DNA from: Candidatus Frankia nodulisporulans | Lineage (GTDB): Bacteria; Actinomycetota; Actinomycetes; Frankiales; Frankiaceae | Reading direction: 5' to 3' | NCBI RefSeq assembly: GCF_902806475.1 | Contig: NZ_CADCWS010000002.1 | Location: 1-64,000 of the forward strand | Length of the DNA: 64,000 bases | In this document: one piece after another, positions 45,266 through 54,892 of the stretch | How the letters are laid out: each line of letters opens with the position of its first letter | Position numbering within the stretch: position 1 is the first letter of the stretch | Made by a program: the position numbers and the translations under genes | The notes under the pieces: model-generated | Databases searched by the model: none | Seen by the model: only the letters and a program-made list of their open reading frames with translations | What the model was told of the DNA's origin: nothing

Positions 45266-45342
45266 TGGTAGCGGGGGCAGGATTTGAACCTGCGACCTCT
45301 GGGTTATGAGCCCAGCGAGCTACCGAGCTGCTCCACCCCGCG
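45266..45342 (-). tRNA. initiator tRNA-fMet (CAT anticodon)
   Basis: Read on the minus strand the 77-base gene starts CGCGGGGTGGAGCAG, has the anticodon loop CTCATAA with three G:C pairs at the loop end of the anticodon stem (GGG/CCC), the T-loop GGTTCAAATCC and an encoded CCA. Position 1 is C facing T at 72, so the first acceptor pair is absent. The three G:C pairs and the open 1:72 pair are initiator hallmarks, separating it from elongator tRNA-Met. Confidence 0.96.
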
Positions 45343-45465
45343 TCGGTGTGAGTTCACCATACATGTTCGCCACCGGGGGGTGTCAAATCGATGGCGTACC
45401 AAGCTCGAGTTTTCTCGTATCGATCTTCCCTCGCCCATCCAGGACCGTGACCACTCGCCGCCCTG

Positions 45466-45497
45466 GACGGTCTCGTCCTGTGGAGGGCGAGACCGTC
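45466..45497 (-). terminator. hairpin downstream of the UPF0182 gene
   Basis: GACGGTCTCG (45466-45475) and CGAGACCGTC (45488-45497) are perfect complements around 12 bases, 21 bases after the UPF0182 stop on the minus strand. There is no T tract. Confidence 0.65.
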
Positions 45498-45517
45498 GGA
45501 GCTCGACGGGGATCGGG

Positions 45518-48454
45518 TTAGCCGCTCTCGGCGGTGAGGGCGCGCAGGCGGGCGAGAGCGGCCGCGAGGTCGGACTGGGACTGGCCGTAGGCGGTGAAGT
45601 CGGGTGGGTTCTTGCCCAGGGCGGTCTGGCCCGACTGGTAGGCGCGGTCGGCATCGTTGATCGCGTCCTGCAGCGCGGTGCCACCGCCGGCCGCTGAACC
45701 ACCGGTGGCACCGGTGCCACCCGAGCCCGCACCACCGGCGCCGGTGCCGTCCTGATCACCGTTGGTGACGCTGTCGGCGCCGGAGCCGGCTCCGGCGGCG
45801 GCGGCACCCGCCCCGGATCCGAAGACCTTGTCGAGGGCCTCGCCCAGGGAGGTGCCGAAGCCGATGCGTTCGCCGTACGCGGCGGCGACCCCCTGCAACG
45901 TCGGGTAGCCGGTACTGCCGCGGGCCTGGACGTAGTACGGCTCGACGTAGAGCAGACCACCGGCGACGGGCAGGGTCAGCAGGTTGCCCTCGATGGTCTG
46001 GGAGCCGGCGCCACGCCACAGGGTGAGCTTGTTGACGACGTCGGCGTTGGACTCGATGGCGCTCTGCACCTGCACGGGGCCGCTGATGGTGTCCCCGGAG
46101 GGGAGCTTGAGCAGGGTGAACTGGCCGTAGGTACCGGGATCACTGGAGACGGCCATGTAGGCGGCGAGCTTGGAGGAGCGCGCCGAGATCAGGGGGGAGG
46201 TGAGGTTGTAGGTCGGCTTCGTCCGTCCGGGGAGCTGGCTGTAGACGTAGAACGGGGGCTGCGGCTGGTCGCTGCCGTCCGGTGAGTCGGAGACCTGCCA
46301 GAAGTCCACCTGGGAGTAGAAGTCCTGGGCGACCTGGGCGGGGGTGCGACCGGGCGTGTCGGCGACGTGGTACTGGCCGATCAGGTCACGCTGCACCTTG
46401 AAGAGGTCCTCGGGGTAGCGCAGGTGCTCCATCAGCGACGGGGAGATGGCCTTCTTCGGCTGCACCGTGTCGGGGAACGCCTTCATCCAGGTGCGCAGCA
46501 CCGGGTCCTTCTCGTCCCAGGCGTACAGCGTGACGGTGCCGTCGTAGGCGTCGACGGTGGCCTTCACCGAGTTGCGGATGTAGTTGACCTGGTCCGGGGG
46601 CTGCTGCGCGCGGTTGCCGCTCTGCGCGGTGACCGCGTCCGCGGTGACGTCGCCGAGGGTGCGTCGGGCCGAGTACGGGTAGCCGTCCGAGGTGGTGTAG
46701 CCGTCGAGAATCCAGGTGATCTTGCCGTTGACGACGGCCGGGTAGGGGTCGCCGTCCAGGGTGAGCCAGGGCGCGGCCTTGCTGACCCGGTCGCGCGGGT
46801 TGCGCTCGTAGAGGATGCGCGAGTTCTTGGTGATGTCCCCGGAGAGCAGCAGGTTCTTCTCACCGAACCGCAGGGCGAACAGCCCCTGGCGGAAGGTGGA
46901 GCCGATGGAGACTCCGCCGTCACCGTTGTAGGTCGTCGTCGCCTGGGTGTTGCCGGGGCCGGGACCGTCGATCTCCACCTGGCGGGTGCCGACGACCGAG
47001 TACTTCGGTGACATCTCGCCGAAGTAGATCCGGTCCTGGGTGACGCCGAAGTCGCCTTCCTGGGGCAGGTTGCGCTCACCCTGCTCGAAGGCGGGCCGGC
47101 CGTTGTCGACGGTGGTCGACGGCGCGGCGACGAAACCCTTGCCGTGGGTGTAGGTCAGATGGTCGTTGATCCAGTTGCGCTGTTCGGTGCCGAGACCGGC
47201 CTGGTTCAGTTCCCGGACGGAGACGACGTAGTCACCGGTGACGTTCTTGCCGTCGTCGCCGCGGACGGTGTAACGGTCGACGTCCAGGGTCTTCGGGAAG
47301 GTGTAGTAGCCGCGGATCTGTTGGAGCTGCTGGAACGTGCGGGACACCTTGCTCGGGTCGAGCAGCCGGGTGTTCGGGATCGTGCCGGTGTCGGCGGCGA
47401 CCTTGGCGGCGGTGACGTCGGTGCGGGCCGCGTACGGTTCGGAGCGCACCTTGTCGATGCCGTAGGCGTCCCGGGTCGCGGTGATGTTGCGTTCGATGTA
47501 GGGCGTCTCCCGGGTGGCCTCGTTCGGCCGGACCTGGAACTGCTGGACGAAGGTCGGGTAGATGCCGCCGATCACCGCCGAGGACAGTGCCAGGATGCCG
47601 ACGCCGACCAGCGGCAACGTCCAGCCGCGCTGGAAGATGTTGTAGATGAACAGCACCGCGCAGGCCAGCGAGATGAACAGCAGGATGAGCTTGGCCGGCA
47701 GCACCGCGTGCACGTCGGTGTACGACGCTCCGGTGGCCACGCCGCGGGAGGAGAACACCGAGCCGAACCGGTCCAGCCAGTAGGCCCAGGCCTTGAGCAG
47801 CGCCACCAGCCCCAGCAGGACCGAGATGTGCGCCTTGGCGGCCGGTGTCACCCGCTCCCGGGGCGTCTGCAGCTGGATTCCCCCGAACAGGTAGTGCGTC
47901 AGGATCGTCACCAGCAGCGAGAGCAGGACCGCGGTCAGCAGGAAGCCCAGCAGGAACCGCTGGAACGGGTAGGTGAAGGTGTAGTAGCTGATGTCCCGGT
48001 GGAACTGCGGGTCGGTCTCGCCGAACTTCACCCCGTTCACCCACAGCAGCCAGGTGCGCCAGTGTCCGGACGCGGACAGTCCCGCGGCCAGGCCGAACAG
48101 CGCTGCCACCGCGACCAGGGCCAGCTTCATGTACGGCTCGACGGCCGAGCGGTACCGCTCGAGGTTCTGCTGTTCGGTCGACAGCGGCCGCACCGGGGGG
48201 CGCAGCTTGTAGGCCAGTACGATGCTGGTCCCGATCACAACGGCCATCACCACACCGAAGAGCACGAACAACAGAATCCGGGTGTAGATGACGGTGGTGA
48301 AGACCTTGCTGAAGTTCACCGAGCGGTAGAACAGCAGATCGGTGTAGAACCGCGTGAAGACCGTGACGAACGCGATCAGCACGGCCAGGACCAGCGCCAC
48401 CGGGACAATCACCTTGGCGCGGGTCAGCACCGGGCGGGGGCTGGTCGAGGCCAC
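45518..48454 (-). CDS. UPF0182 family membrane protein
   Basis: The 978-residue product has about seven N-terminal membrane helices (for example VPVALVLAVLIAFVTVFTRF, RILLFVLFGVVMAVVIGTSI, LALVAVAALFGLAAGL, FLLGFLLTAVLLSLLVTIL, AKLILLFISLACAVLFIYNI, LPLVGVGILALSSAVIGGIY), then a large extracytoplasmic domain rich in Tyr and Gly, and an Ala/Gly-rich tail with a short helical end. This is the UPF0182 layout (Rv3193c-like); molecular function unknown. The GTG start has GGAGG four bases upstream. Confidence 0.94.
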   Translation of the reverse strand: MASTSPRPVLTRAKVIVPVALVLAVLIAFVTVFTRFYTDLLFYRSVNFSKVFTTVIYTRILLFVLFGVVMAVVIGTSIVLAYKLRPPVRPLSTEQQNLERYRSAVEPYMKLALVAVAALFGLAAGLSASGHWRTWLLWVNGVKFGETDPQFHRDISYYTFTYPFQRFLLGFLLTAVLLSLLVTILTHYLFGGIQLQTPRERVTPAAKAHISVLLGLVALLKAWAYWLDRFGSVFSSRGVATGASYTDVHAVLPAKLILLFISLACAVLFIYNIFQRGWTLPLVGVGILALSSAVIGGIYPTFVQQFQVRPNEATRETPYIERNITATRDAYGIDKVRSEPYAARTDVTAAKVAADTGTIPNTRLLDPSKVSRTFQQLQQIRGYYTFPKTLDVDRYTVRGDDGKNVTGDYVVSVRELNQAGLGTEQRNWINDHLTYTHGKGFVAAPSTTVDNGRPAFEQGERNLPQEGDFGVTQDRIYFGEMSPKYSVVGTRQVEIDGPGPGNTQATTTYNGDGGVSIGSTFRQGLFALRFGEKNLLLSGDITKNSRILYERNPRDRVSKAAPWLTLDGDPYPAVVNGKITWILDGYTTSDGYPYSARRTLGDVTADAVTAQSGNRAQQPPDQVNYIRNSVKATVDAYDGTVTLYAWDEKDPVLRTWMKAFPDTVQPKKAISPSLMEHLRYPEDLFKVQRDLIGQYHVADTPGRTPAQVAQDFYSQVDFWQVSDSPDGSDQPQPPFYVYSQLPGRTKPTYNLTSPLISARSSKLAAYMAVSSDPGTYGQFTLLKLPSGDTISGPVQVQSAIESNADVVNKLTLWRGAGSQTIEGNLLTLPVAGGLLYVEPYYVQARGSTGYPTLQGVAAAYGERIGFGTSLGEALDKVFGSGAGAAAAGAGSGADSVTNGDQDGTGAGGAGSGGTGATGGSAAGGGTALQDAINDADRAYQSGQTALGKNPPDFTAYGQSQSDLAAALARLRALTAESG

Positions 48455-48613
48455 AGTTCCTCCGTGCGGTCAGGGCGGTCGGCCCGCGGTCGTTGTTCGT
48501 ACGTCGTCGTCGTCAGGTGGTACGGCCTCTGTCCGACACGTCGGACGGAGCGTGAAGCACCCTGTACCGCAACCTACGCCAGCGGCTGCGGGCAGATCGG
48601 AGAGGATGGGTCG

Positions 48614-49120
48614 GTGAGCAGCCCGAACATCACGGAGTTGACCTCCGTCGTACTCGAGGTCGAGCGACACGTCGCCGACTCGGGGTGGGACCAACCCAGC
48701 CAGGTCTACGCCCTCGCGGACACCGGTGACCTGCTGGCCCGCGAACCAGCACTGGCCCCCCACATCGGCGACTCGCCGCCCGGGTCGCTGACTCCGGTCG
48801 AGCAGGAGCCGCTGCCGGTGGGCCGTCTCGACGAGGTGCTGGCGGGCATCGGATGGCCCCCGGAGGTGCTGGGCTGCGTTCTGGTCACCGAACTGGTCGT
48901 CCTGCCGCCCAGCGCCGAGCAGGAGGCGCCGTACTCCGACGAGGAGATCGAGTACTGGGCCGCCAACCATCCCGAACGCCAGGACGTCCGGCTCGCCGTC
49001 GGGGTGACCCGCAGCGGGCTGCACGCCTCCTGCCTGCGGGTACGGGGCGACGACGAACTCGTGGTCGATCCTGACCTCGCCGACAACCTGATCGACGGGC
49101 TGCTCGCGACCTTCCAGTGA
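48614..49120 (+). CDS. PPA1309 family protein
   Basis: The 168-residue product begins SSPNITELTSVVLEVERHVA and includes WDQPSQVYALADTGDLLARE, LPPSAEQEAPYSDEEIEYWA and DVRLAVGVTRSGLHASCLRV, which I recognise as the PPA1309 family of Actinobacteria. Its function is unknown; it is commonly found between the UPF0182 gene and a ylbL-type gene, as here. GTG 48614 is chosen as the family start; a GGAGAGG run lies upstream. Confidence 0.85.
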   Translation: MSSPNITELTSVVLEVERHVADSGWDQPSQVYALADTGDLLAREPALAPHIGDSPPGSLTPVEQEPLPVGRLDEVLAGIGWPPEVLGCVLVTELVVLPPSAEQEAPYSDEEIEYWAANHPERQDVRLAVGVTRSGLHASCLRVRGDDELVVDPDLADNLIDGLLATFQ

Positions 49121-49141
49121 ACGCCTGGCCGTCCCGTCCGC

Positions 49142-50182
49142 TCAGCAGGACGGGACGGTCGCGGCCGGGTTGGTCCGCAGGGCCTCGACCGAGCTCAGGG
49201 CGTCGGCCAGGGTGGTCACCCTGACCAGGCGGGGTGCCTTGCCCCGCTCGACGGCCTTGGCGTCCGTGCAGTTGGCCGCCGGCACGAGGAAGATCGTCGC
49301 ACCGGACTCCCGGGCGCCGAGGACCTTCTGCTGGATGCCGCCGATCGGGCCGACCACACCCTTCTCGTCGATGGTCCCGGTACCCGCGATGATCTTGCCG
49401 CCGGTGAGCTCGCCGGGTGTGAGCAGATCCACGATGCCCATCGCGAACATCAGGCCGGCGCTGGGACCACCCACGTCCGACAGGCGGATGCTGACCGTCA
49501 ACGGATAGGTGTTCTTGAGGCTGGTCGTGACGCCGATGATGGCGCGGTTCGGATCGTCGGGCGACGGCCGGGTGACGATCGTCGTGGACTCGTCCTTGCC
49601 GGCACGGCGATAACTGATGGTCACCGATGCTCCGGGACGGACCTTGCCGATCTCGGTGCGCAGCTGCTCCTGACTGGTCACCGCGACCCCGTTGACCTTG
49701 GTGAGCACGTCGGCGGTGGCGAGTTTGTCGGCCGCCGGGGAGCCATCCGGTACGGAACCGACCGTGACCGCCGCGCCGGTGGGTTCGATCTTCAGCTGCG
49801 CGAGGGCCGCGGCGGTCGCCTGGTCCTGGGAGTCCAGCATGGCCTGGGTGTTCTCCTGCTGGACCTGCTGCTCGGAGGAGCCGCGGGGCCGGATCAGCTC
49901 GGTGGGCACCACCGCCTGGTCGGAGTCGAGCCAGTCGTGCAGGGCACTGACCAGGTTGAGCCGGGGCGTCTCCTCGACGGTGGTCAGTTCCAGCCGGCCG
50001 GACGTCGGGTAGGTGCGGCGCCCCTCGATGGTGATCAGCCGCGTGCCGTCCACCGCGCCGAGGGTGTCGGTCACCGGCCCGGGTGCGAGTGTGACGAAGG
50101 GGACCGGCAGCCACAGGCCGACCACCAGCAACACCAGCGCCAAAACCGAGGTGACCACCAGTGTTTGGGTGCGCCGGACCAT
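49142..50182 (-). CDS. YlbL family PDZ / Lon-type S16 protease
   Basis: The 346-residue product has one N-terminal membrane helix (LVVTSVLALVLLVVGLWLPV), a PDZ domain around residues 135-205 (ADKLATADVLTKVNGVAVTS) and a Lon-like S16 protease domain with the catalytic Ser241 in DVGGPSAGLMFA and Lys286 in GGIQQKVLGA. YlbL/Rv3194c proteins are membrane-anchored serine proteases facing outside, linked in Bacillus to cell-cycle and DNA-damage control. It converges on the PPA1309 gene. Confidence 0.92.
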   Translation of the reverse strand: MVRRTQTLVVTSVLALVLLVVGLWLPVPFVTLAPGPVTDTLGAVDGTRLITIEGRRTYPTSGRLELTTVEETPRLNLVSALHDWLDSDQAVVPTELIRPRGSSEQQVQQENTQAMLDSQDQATAAALAQLKIEPTGAAVTVGSVPDGSPAADKLATADVLTKVNGVAVTSQEQLRTEIGKVRPGASVTISYRRAGKDESTTIVTRPSPDDPNRAIIGVTTSLKNTYPLTVSIRLSDVGGPSAGLMFAMGIVDLLTPGELTGGKIIAGTGTIDEKGVVGPIGGIQQKVLGARESGATIFLVPAANCTDAKAVERGKAPRLVRVTTLADALSSVEALRTNPAATVPSC

Positions 50183-50330
50183 TCCCGCAGTCTATGTACC
50201 CACCCGCGCCACGGGACCAGCCGTCCACCGCCGGCGCCCGCTGGGCATACGACACGGCACCCGCTGGGCATACGAGACGGCGCCCGCCGCAACGAGATGC
50301 GACGGGCGCCGACGTGCGGGCCGAGGGGCC

Positions 50331-50954
50331 CTACTCGGAACCCTCCGGGCGAGGCCGCGGCCGCTTCTGCAGATCGTCGAGGACGATCGGCCCGGTGACC
50401 GGGCTCAGCAGATAGGTGTCGTCGACATCGAGGGGATCGATATCGAGGGAGTCGACATCGAACGGGTCGTCGTTGAATCGGGCCGGCAGGCTGGTGTCGT
50501 ACCCACCTCGCCCGCGCGGATCTCGGTCGGGCAGGTCGACATCACCCAGGCGATGATCGCGCGGATCGGAATCCGCCAGGCCGTGGTCGGACCAGTCACC
50601 AGCCGACCAGTCCCGATCGGACCAGCCGAACTCGGACCAGTCCCGATCCGACCAGAACCGGTCATCTGGACCGGGACCGTAGCCCTCCCGCGAGTGCGGG
50701 ATGCGTTCGTCGGGATCGGGCCGGTGGGAGCGGCCGCCGCCCTCCGGTGCGAACGGGAAGGCGTCGCCGTCCATCGCACCACGACGGTCGGAGGTGGAGG
50801 ACGCGGGGGGAATCGGGCGGGCGAGCGCGGCCATGCTGCGCCGGTAGCCCGCGATAGTGATCATGGCTTCGGAGGAACGGTCGGGTCGGCTACGCATGGC
50901 AACCCACACGAGCGCCACGACGAGGGCGACAGGGGGGATCAGCAGGAACCACAT
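50331..50954 (-). CDS. single-pass membrane protein with Trp-Ser-Asp repeats
   Basis: The 207-residue product starts MWFLLIPPVALVVALVWVAM, a likely signal anchor, followed by a hydrophilic domain. Residues about 100-130 contain repeated W-S-D/E units (FWSDRDW, FGWSDRDW, GDWSDHG) and later Asp-rich pentamers (FDVDSLDIDPLDVDD). GAGG lies six bases before ATG 50954. I do not recognise the family, and the repeats look locally duplicated. Confidence 0.7.
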   Translation of the reverse strand: MWFLLIPPVALVVALVWVAMRSRPDRSSEAMITIAGYRRSMAALARPIPPASSTSDRRGAMDGDAFPFAPEGGGRSHRPDPDERIPHSREGYGPGPDDRFWSDRDWSEFGWSDRDWSAGDWSDHGLADSDPRDHRLGDVDLPDRDPRGRGGYDTSLPARFNDDPFDVDSLDIDPLDVDDTYLLSPVTGPIVLDDLQKRPRPRPEGSE

Positions 50955-51014
50955 GGGAAGCCTCGACGTCGAGACGAACAAGAAGGTGACTAATTTCTAT
51001 CGTAGGTGCCCCGC

Positions 51015-51611
51015 TCAGCAGGCGCCTACCCATTCCACCGCGCCATCGGCAAAAATCTGGTGTTTCCAAATGGGAACCTGCGACTTGATGTCATCGATCA
51101 GACGACGACAGGCGGCAAATGCCTCGCCGCGATGGGCCGCGCCCACGGCCACCACGACCGCGACGTCCCCCACGTGGAGATGCCCGGTTCGGTGGGTCAC
51201 CGCGACCGCGTGGGCCCCCGCCCGCGCCGCGACGTCCGCCGCGACCCGCGCCAGCTCCACCTCCGCTCGCGGATGCGCCTCGTAAGCAAGGTCGGTCACC
51301 GGGCGTCCGTGATCGTTATCCCTTACCACGCCCACGAACAGCGCGATCCCGCCAACTTCGGGCAGCAGCACGGCCGAGACGCACTCGTCGATCGACAACG
51401 TAGCGTCACGAACCTCGGCCAGGGTGACCCGAGCGGGGTTGCCCACCGGCCCGCCCCCGGCACCGCCAGCGGCCGCGTCGGCGGTGGGCGAGAAGGTCAT
51501 GAGGGTGGGGGCGCCGTCGGCGATGGGTTCGCTGTCGGTCGCGCCGGTGGGATCGGCCGCGGGGGCGGTGTCGTCGGGTCCGTCCGTTGTCGCAACGCTG
51601 GTCGGCTCCAC
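51015..51611 (-). CDS. moaE: molybdopterin synthase catalytic subunit
   Basis: MoaE carries out sulfur transfer that turns precursor Z into molybdopterin. The core of the 198-residue product matches the family: ALFVGVVRDNDHGRPVTDLA, HRTGHLHVGDVAVVVAVGAA, HRGEAFAACRRLIDDIKSQV and PIWKHQIFADGAVEWVG, with the active-site lysines K176 and K183. The first 60 residues are an Ala/Gly/Pro-rich extension; a shorter start near GTG codons downstream is possible. The partner moaD is not adjacent. Confidence 0.9.
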   Translation of the reverse strand: MEPTSVATTDGPDDTAPAADPTGATDSEPIADGAPTLMTFSPTADAAAGGAGGGPVGNPARVTLAEVRDATLSIDECVSAVLLPEVGGIALFVGVVRDNDHGRPVTDLAYEAHPRAEVELARVAADVAARAGAHAVAVTHRTGHLHVGDVAVVVAVGAAHRGEAFAACRRLIDDIKSQVPIWKHQIFADGAVEWVGAC

Positions 51612-51731
51612 ATCTCGACCCTAACCGTGCCTCGCGGCGGCCGTTCCGCCCAGCCGGCAGAAAACGCATTACCGTGGGTTCATGCCCGAACCGCACACGC
51701 GACGTCTCGCTTCCCGATCAGGCCACGTCCG

Positions 51732-53252
51732 ATGAGTGGCGACCTTCCGTTCGGCTTCGGCCCCACCGGTGGTGGCGGCGAGGAGCCCCGCTCCCCCTTC
51801 GGCAGTGGAGCGCCGTTCTTCGCCGAGCTGGAGCGGCTGCTGTCCTGGCAGGGCGGCCCGGTCAACTGGGAGCTGGCGCGCCAGATCGCGGTCCGCTCAC
51901 TGGGTGACGGTGCCTCCGTCGTCCCCGTCGGCGAACAGCATCAGGTCGCGGAGGCGCTGCGGATCGCCGATGTCTGGCTCGACCCGGTCACCGCACTGCC
52001 CTCCGGGGCCACGAGCGCGGCCGGCTGGTCGCGGGTGGAATGGGTCGAGAAGACCCTGCCGGTGTGGCGCACCCTGTGTGATCCGATCGCGACCAAGGTC
52101 GTCGAGGCGATGCGGACCGGCATCTCCAGTGGGCTGAGCCAGCTGGGCGGGGGTGGCATCGAGCTGCCCGAGGAGCTGCGCGGCGCGCTGCCACCGGGGG
52201 GCGATCTCAGTGCGCTGATGGGCGCCGGTGGACCGGTCATGAGCATGATGAACCAGGTCGGCGGCATGCTGTTCGGCGCTCAGGTCGGCCAGGCGATCGG
52301 GACGCTGGCCGCCGAGGTCGTCTCCTCCACCGAGGTGGGACTGCCGCTGGGGCCGGCCGGGATGGCCGCCCTCGTACCCGCCGGTGTCGCCGACTTCGGC
52401 GCTGGCCTGGAGATCCCGGCGGACGAGGTGCGCATCTACCTGGCGCTGCGGGAATCGGCCTCCAGTCGGCTGTTCGCGCATGTGCCGTGGCTGCGGGCGC
52501 ACGTCCTGGGCGCGGTCGAGGAGTACGCCCGCGGCATCGCGGTCGACACCGAGGCCGTCGGCCGGGTGATGCGGATGGTCGATCCGAGTGCGCTGATGAA
52601 CCCCGAGCGGCTGTCCGAGGCCCTCGGGGAGGACGTGTTCAACGACGCGACCACACCCGAGCAGCAGGCGGCGCTCGCCCGCCTCGAGCTCATCCTCGCG
52701 CTGATCGAGGGCTGGGTCGACCATGTCACCGATGCCGCGGCGACCGGGCATCTGCCGGGATCGGCCGCGTTGCGGGAGATGGTCCGCCGCCGCCGGGCCG
52801 AGGGAGGCCCGGGCGAGCAGACCTTCGCGACACTGGTCGGGCTGTCACTTCGGCCCCGCAAGCTGCGGGAGGCGGCGGCCCTGTGGGCGGCGTTGGCGCA
52901 GGCTCGTGGCCGGGACGGGCGCGACGCGGTCTGGGAGCATCCGGACCTGCTGCCCACCTCGGACGATCTGGGTTCACCCGACGGCTTCGTGCACACGACG
53001 AGTTCCGGTGTGCTCGACGACCCCATCGCCGAGATCGAGAAGCTGCGCGACACGCCACCGGCTGAAAGCGGCCTCAGCAAGGGTTCGGCCGGTCGGGGAC
53101 CGAGCGGCACCGGCCCGGCTGGTGACGGCCCGGGCGCCACGACCACGGATGGCACGACCACCGATGACACGGCCAGCGATGGCACGGACGCGGGGGACGA
53201 AGGCCCGAGTGCGCAGGGTCCGGGTGGCGATCGGCCGGACGGTACCGGCTGA
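51732..53252 (+). CDS. zinc-dependent metalloprotease (DUF2342/zincin-like family)
   Basis: The 506-residue product starts SGDLPFGFGPTGGG and contains LDPVTALPSGATSAAGWSRV, GGMLFGAQVGQAIGTLAAEV and RLFAHVPWLRAHVLGAVEEY with a later IEGWVDHVTDAA, the segments of the actinobacterial zincin-like family (Rv3195-like). The His-rich helix pair is where a zinc site would lie. The last 75 residues are Thr/Asp/Gly-rich. ATG 51732 fits the family start. Next to YlbL in mycobacteria; here moaE and the W-S-D gene intervene. Confidence 0.88.
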   Translation: MSGDLPFGFGPTGGGGEEPRSPFGSGAPFFAELERLLSWQGGPVNWELARQIAVRSLGDGASVVPVGEQHQVAEALRIADVWLDPVTALPSGATSAAGWSRVEWVEKTLPVWRTLCDPIATKVVEAMRTGISSGLSQLGGGGIELPEELRGALPPGGDLSALMGAGGPVMSMMNQVGGMLFGAQVGQAIGTLAAEVVSSTEVGLPLGPAGMAALVPAGVADFGAGLEIPADEVRIYLALRESASSRLFAHVPWLRAHVLGAVEEYARGIAVDTEAVGRVMRMVDPSALMNPERLSEALGEDVFNDATTPEQQAALARLELILALIEGWVDHVTDAAATGHLPGSAALREMVRRRRAEGGPGEQTFATLVGLSLRPRKLREAAALWAALAQARGRDGRDAVWEHPDLLPTSDDLGSPDGFVHTTSSGVLDDPIAEIEKLRDTPPAESGLSKGSAGRGPSGTGPAGDGPGATTTDGTTTDDTASDGTDAGDEGPSAQGPGGDRPDGTG

Positions 53253-53430
53253 TCGTCCGTTCGTCCGGACGGGCCGACGGTTGTCCACAGGCTCGGATCG
53301 CTCGTCCACAGCGGTCGGCGGGCTCTCGCCCAGGACCGGATCCGCGTGACACGGTGGTCCTCCCGGCCCACGGGCCGGATTCCGAACTGTGTCCGGCGGC
53401 CGCGGCCGCCGGTGGACCCGCGGGGGATCC

Positions 53431-54162
53431 ATGCGCCCGATCCTCAAGCCTGGCCTACGTCGGCTCTGGCACAACGGCTCGACCTTGCAGCTCGGCATCG
53501 ATCCGACTCGGGCCGTGGTCGTCACCGGTCTCCAGCCGGCGCACACGGCCCTGCTCGACACGCTCGACGGCCGCCGCACCTGGGAGCAGGTGCGTGCCGA
53601 CGGCGGCCCGGCCGGTCAGGATCTGCTTGATCTGCTCGCCGAGGCCGGCATGCTGACCGACGCGACCCTCACGTCGTCGCTGATGGCTCCCGACCCGCAG
53701 GCGGCCGCACGGCTCGCCGAGGCCCTGGGGGTACCGGGCAGCGCCGTGGAGCCGGCCGTCACCGCCCGGGCCGAACGAGCCCGGCTGCTTCCGGATCTGG
53801 CCGCGTTGTCCCTGCGCTGGGCCGATCCGGCTCGCCCGCTGGCGGTGCTGCGGGCCCGGCAGGCCGCCCAGGTGCTGGTCCGGGGAGCCGGGCGGGTCGG
53901 TGCGCAGATCGCCGCCCTGCTGGGTGCGGCCGGCATCGGCCGCATCGTGATCGATGATCCCGGGGTGGTTTCCGCCGCCGACGTCGCGCCCGGTGGGCTG
54001 CGCCTGGCCGATGTGGGCCGCTCCCGGGCTCTCGCGGCGGGTGCGGCGCTGACCCGGATCGGCCATGGTTCCCCCCGGGCAGCAGCCGTCGGCGACACCA
54101 TCCCGGCCGGCACGCGCTTCCACCCGGCCCGGTCGGCCCGATCAGGTGCCGGCGGTCGGTGA
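53431..54162 (+). pseudogene. N-terminal part of frameshifted ThiF/cyclodehydratase-like protein
   Basis: From ATG 53431 (GGGGGAT before it) the frame reads MRPILKPGLRRLWHNGSTLQ, then VLVRGAGRVGAQIAALLGAA and GRIVIDDPGVVSAADVAPGG. These are the leader-peptide-binding winged helix and the Rossmann-like E1 fold of ThiF-type cyclodehydratase-related proteins (Rv3196-like position). It ends at TGA 54160-54162 while the C-terminal half of the same protein continues in the next frame, so a single-base shift lies between about 54070 and 54160. A run of six C at 54071-54076 is the obvious slippage site, but the original frame still looks sensible past it. Confidence 0.68.
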
Positions 54163-54832
54163 CTCCGGGCCACCGGTGCCCGCGGCCTTCGAAGCGGATC
54201 TGGTGGTGCTCGCCCCGATCGGCCCGCCGCTGCTCGCCCCGGATCTAGCGCTCGACCTGGAACACCGCGGTCACGCCCATCTGCTGGCCGGGGTGCGTGA
54301 GACCAGCGGAATCGTCGGGCCGCTCGTCGTGCCCACGGTGACGGCCTGCCTGCACTGCCAGCATCTGCACCGCCACGACCGGGATCCCGACTGGCCGCGG
54401 CTCGCCCTCCAGCTGGTCCGGCCGCGGACCACCGGCGACGACCCCTGCGACGTGACCCTCGCGAGTCTGGTCGCGGCGCTCGCCGCGATGCAGGCCCTGG
54501 ACTATCTCGACGCGTCCGCTCCCCTCCCCCGGCCCGGCCACGCCGAGCGGCGGCCTTCGGCGGCGCACCGCATCGCTGAGACGAAAGCCATAGTGCTGCG
54601 CGGCGAGACCCCCCTGCCGGCGACGGCGAACGGATCTCTGGAGTTCGCCGTGCCCGGCTGGCAGGTCGCCCGCCGCAGCTGGCCGGTGCACCCCAACTGT
54701 CCCTGTCGGACAGCCCGTCGCGCCGCCCGGGCCGCGCCGCCGGGGGTGCCCCGGGCGGGCACGGTTCCGCCCCGTCCCGGCGGCCGCGGCGACCCGCCGA
54801 CACACCGGGCTGGGCCAGCCGAAGCTGGATAA
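54065..54832 (+). pseudogene. C-terminal part of frameshifted ThiF/cyclodehydratase-like protein
   Basis: This frame becomes protein-like from about 54150: AAFEADLVVLAPIGPPLLAP, HAHLLAGVRETSGIVGPLVV, TACLHCQHLHRHDRDPDWPR and VPGWQVARRSWPVHPNCPC. The CLHC pair and the C-terminal NCPC would form the structural zinc site of ThiF/E1-like proteins. ATG 54065 lies inside the overlap and the residues after it are out-of-frame noise, so this is better seen as the second half of the gene at 53431 than as an independent gene. Confidence 0.68.
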
Positions 54833-54892
54833 CACCCAACAGTTCGTCACGCGACCCTCCCGTAACACGGCGGGAGGGGGCACGATGGAGCT

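Noticed and set aside
47144-49120. A 658-codon plus-strand frame over UPF0182
   Set aside because: Only its last 168 codons (the PPA1309 gene) look like protein; the rest is the shadow of UPF0182.
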